From assembly GCA_019347995.1 (NCBI GenBank), contig JAHWKH010000194.1, positions 1 to 5,144 of the forward strand: a DNA stretch of 5,144 nucleotides, read 5' to 3'. Both the position numbers and the translations under genes were made by a program. The notes beneath the pieces were generated by a model that saw only the letters and a program-made list of their open reading frames with translations, was not told the origin of the DNA and did no database searches. This DNA comes from Gemmatimonadota bacterium (GTDB lineage: Bacteria > Gemmatimonadota > Gemmatimonadetes > Longimicrobiales > UBA6960). Below, one piece after another: positions 1-5,144 of the stretch (positions are counted from its first letter, which is position 1; every line of letters starts with the position of its first letter).

Positions 1-173
1 CCCGGGGCGCCGGCGAAGGGTGCCTCGGGCCCCGTGGCCGCCATGTCCTCGGAGGAGGGCTGCTCCACGTCGCCCTCGATGCGGTGCGGAAGGAAGTGGA
101 TGACGGCCTGGCCGGTCGTGCGGCAGCCCTGCTTGGGGAGGAGGACGCCGGAAAGGATCCTGGTTGTCGTCAT
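1..173 (-). CDS. Unidentified ORF coupled to sdhB (3' end outside window)
   Basis: I do not recognise this product. An ATG at 173 overlaps the sdhB stop in an ATGA arrangement, and a GGAGG lies 4 bases upstream, so translational coupling to sdhB is likely. The frame stays open for 57 codons to the window edge and its third positions are strongly C/G like the genes before it, which supports real coding. The protein starts [17 protein letters not shown]. Residues 1-35 are mixed basic and hydrophobic, with a single Cys at 17 and two His near 28 and 32. From about residue 36 it becomes acidic and rich in Pro, Ala, Ser and Glu, which suggests a flexible stretch. There is no convincing signal peptide or membrane helix. 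Its position after sdhCAB suggests a product made with the complex, but no function can be assigned. It could also be a short chance ORF in GC-rich DNA. Confidence 0.45.
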   Translation of the reverse strand, partial: MTTTRILSGVLLPKQGCRTTGQAVIHFLPHRIEGDVEQPSSEDMAATGPEAPFAGAP

Positions 174-956
174 CGGCCCTCCGAGGGCTCCGAGCCCGAA
201 CGCAGCGTGGCCCGCACCAGGTCCCGGTTCAGCCGGGCGATGAAGTCCACGCTGATGCCTTTGGGGCACGCCACCTGGCACGCCCCGTGGTTGGTGCAGT
301 TGCCGAAGCCTTCCTCGTCGTGCGTGGCGACCATGTCCAGCACCCGCTGCTCCCGCTCGGGCTGACCCTGGGGCAGGAGCCCGAGGTGCGCCACCTTGGC
401 GGCCGTGAAGAGCATGGCCGACGCGTTGGGACAGGCGGCCACGCAAGCGCCGCAGCCGATGCAGGTGGCCGCGTCGAAGGCACGGTCGGAGTCGGGCTTG
501 GGCACCGGAACGGCGTTGGCGTCGGGAGCGCTCCCCGTCCGGACCGACACGTAGCCGCCGGCCTGGATGATGCGATCGAAGGGCGCGCGGTCGACGACCA
601 GGTCCTTGATGACCGGGAAGGCGCGGGCCCGGAACGGCTCGATCCACAGCTCGTCGCCGTCGCTGTACTCGCGCATGTGGAGCTGGCAGACGGTGGTGAG
701 GTCCCAGGGCCCGTGGGCCTCCCCGTTGATGACCATCCCGCACGAACCGCAGATGCCCTCGCGGCAGTCGTGCTCGAAGGCGATGGGCTCCCCGCCCTCC
801 CGGGTGAGGCGCTCGTTGACCACGTCGAGCATCTCGAGGAAGGACATGTGCGTGTCGATCGCCTTCGGCCGGGTAGGTCTCGAAGCGACCGGCGTCACCG
901 GGGCCGTCCTGCCGCCACACGTGCAGGGTCAGGTCCATGGTCTTCGACTGGCTCAT
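170..956 (-). CDS. sdhB: Succinate dehydrogenase/fumarate reductase iron-sulfur subunit (frameshifted)
   Basis: This subunit carries electrons from the SdhA flavin through three Fe-S clusters to the SdhC haem and quinone. An ATG at 956 gives [18 protein letters not shown] and then RFETYPA, a normal family N-terminus, one base after the sdhA stop; a GGAG sits 11 bases upstream. The frame then breaks: the rest ([13 protein letters not shown] onward) lies in another frame, needing one base removed around 861-875. With that correction the protein is about 261 residues, normal for this longer type. The ferredoxin-like [2Fe-2S] motif is CREGICGSC with a fourth Cys 18 residues on (about 64, 69, 72, 90). 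The C-terminal domain holds [12 protein letters not shown] (about 165-176) and [12 protein letters not shown] (about 220-231) for the [4Fe-4S] and [3Fe-4S] clusters. All cluster cysteines are present. Without correction, a shorter downstream start would lose the first beta strands of the [2Fe-2S] domain. Confidence 0.95.
176..188 (-). other. Small hairpin overlapping the last-gene ribosome site
   Basis: A perfect 5-bp inverted repeat, GCCCT and AGGGC around a 3-base loop, within the last codons of sdhB. Its loop and 3' arm cover the GGAGG that serves the next ORF. It may tie translation of that ORF to passage of ribosomes through sdhB. Short GC-rich inverted repeats arise by chance in DNA like this, so a function is only a suggestion. 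Confidence 0.25.
178..182 (-). promoter_or_regulatory. Ribosome binding site of the ORF after sdhB
   Basis: GGAGG on the minus strand, 4 bases before the ATG at 173 and inside the last codons of sdhB. It is the main argument that the overlapping ATGA is a true start. It lies partly in the 3' arm of a small hairpin (176-188), so access may depend on ribosomes finishing sdhB. Confidence 0.5.
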
Positions 957-957
957 T

Positions 958-2865
<1,908 letters not shown>

Positions 2866-2869
<4 letters not shown>

Positions 2870-3543
2870 GACACCACCCCCACGAAGATCGCCACCGGGG
2901 GGATGGTGAAGCCGGCGAAGATGGCCAGCGCCAGGGCGGCGGCCACCGGCCTGCGGAAGCGATTGTACTTCGGGTGGTTCGCGCCCAGGGTCTGGGTCAC
3001 GCTCCACAGCCCGTGGTACAGATGGAGGCAGAGCGCCGCCTGGGCCACCAGGTAGACCAGCAGGACCACCGGATTTCCGAAGGCGACGACGAAGTTGTGG
3101 TGCACGTCACCGTACACGAAATCGGCGTGGGCATGGCCCGTGGTGAAGTGCAGGATGTGGTAGACGACGAAGAGGAGGATGATGACGCCGCCCCATCGCA
3201 TGGTGCGCGAGGCGTAGCTGAAGGACAGGTCCTCGTTCTTCCGGTATCCCACCGCCCGGGCCCTGCGGCTCATGCCCCAGGTCTGGAACGCCGCCACGAC
3301 GTGCACGCCCACGGCCGCCAGGAGGACGACGCGCACGGCCCACAGGACGGAGTAGTTCGGAACCGCCGGATATCCCACCTCCCGGATGAAGCCGGCGTAG
3401 GCGTTGAAGCCCTCGGCGCCGCCGAGGACCTTCAGGTTCCCGACCATGTGGAGGAGGAGGAACCCGAACAGGACCAAGCCGCTGACGGCCATGAGGACCT
3501 TCTTCCCCACCGACGAGCGGTAGAGGCTCACGACGCGGCGCAT
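2866..3543 (-). CDS. sdhC: Succinate dehydrogenase cytochrome b subunit, five-helix type B membrane anchor
   Basis: Integral membrane subunit of 225 residues that anchors SdhAB, binds haem b and passes electrons to or from quinone. Five hydrophobic segments can be seen at about residues 15-37, 64-86, 115-135, 152-179 and 199-223. The N-terminus [18 protein letters not shown] followed by [11 protein letters not shown] is typical of the family. Candidate haem-ligand histidines are His32 (helix I), His81 (helix II), His129 or His132 (helix III) and His174 or His177 (helix IV). That matches a di-haem arrangement; which residue of each pair is the ligand cannot be settled here. No sdhD follows, as expected for a single-anchor complex. 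The ATG at 3543 has a good ribosome site (GGAG, 5 bases upstream). The TGA stop overlaps the sdhA GTG start. The gene is intact, unlike sdhA and sdhB. Confidence 0.94.
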
Positions 3544-3548
3544 GACGT

Positions 3549-3552
3549 CTCC
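3549..3552 (-). promoter_or_regulatory. Ribosome binding site of sdhC
   Basis: GGAG on the minus strand within GCGGAGA, 5 bases before the sdhC ATG at 3543, in the 49-bp gap after mdh. It fixes the sdhC start. The gap has no obvious terminator hairpin, so read-through from mdh into sdhC is likely. Confidence 0.6.
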
Positions 3553-3592
3553 GCGGGAATGGATCGTGGCTGAAGCGTAGAGGTGTCGGCGC

Positions 3593-5144
<1,552 letters not shown>

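Noticed and set aside
2974..3573. 199-codon plus-strand frame opposite sdhC
   Set aside because: Antisense shadow of sdhC. The runs of acidic and His residues mirror the hydrophobic helices on the other strand, and there is no family resemblance.
3544..3592. Terminator or promoter between mdh and sdhC
   Set aside because: The 49-bp gap shows only the sdhC ribosome site; no stem followed by a T run and no clear -35/-10 pair.

Overview
The window is GC-rich (C/G at most third codon positions), and every gene I can support lies on the minus strand. Read in transcription order from the right edge, they are: a 5'-cut cysteine synthase (cysK-like), a malate dehydrogenase lacking its N-terminal third (mdh), the three-gene succinate dehydrogenase/fumarate reductase set sdhC-sdhA-sdhB, and the start of an unidentified ORF that runs off the left edge. 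Genes are packed tightly: 28 bp between cysK and mdh, 49 bp between mdh and sdhC, a 4-base GTGA overlap for sdhC/sdhA, 1 base between sdhA and sdhB, and a 4-base ATGA overlap between sdhB and the last ORF. This looks like one transcription unit, at least from mdh onward. No stretch over 300 bases lacks a gene, and I see no promoter, terminator, RNA gene, CRISPR array or mobile element.

The metabolic core is two consecutive TCA-cycle steps. The SdhCAB complex oxidises succinate to fumarate and feeds quinone, and Mdh oxidises malate to oxaloacetate. SdhC is a single five-helix cytochrome b subunit with several candidate haem histidines and there is no sdhD, so this is the one-anchor, di-haem (type B) architecture. 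The long SdhA and SdhB resemble the forms found in Bacteroidota, Gemmatimonadota, Acidobacteriota and some Actinobacteria. With this GC content, a free-living high-GC bacterium such as a Gemmatimonadota or Acidobacteriota relative is plausible, but the lineage is inferred from memory of the family and is not certain.

The notable feature is damage. sdhA has a frameshift exactly in its FAD-binding glycine loop (about 2722-2740), sdhB has a one-base frameshift near codon 30 (about 861-875), and mdh lacks its NAD-binding Rossmann half at the junction with cysK. The remaining parts are clean, without internal stops and with catalytic residues in place. That pattern fits assembly or sequencing error, or a very recent lesion, better than old gene decay. 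I found no convincing novel system; the unidentified ORF translationally coupled to sdhB is the main unknown.
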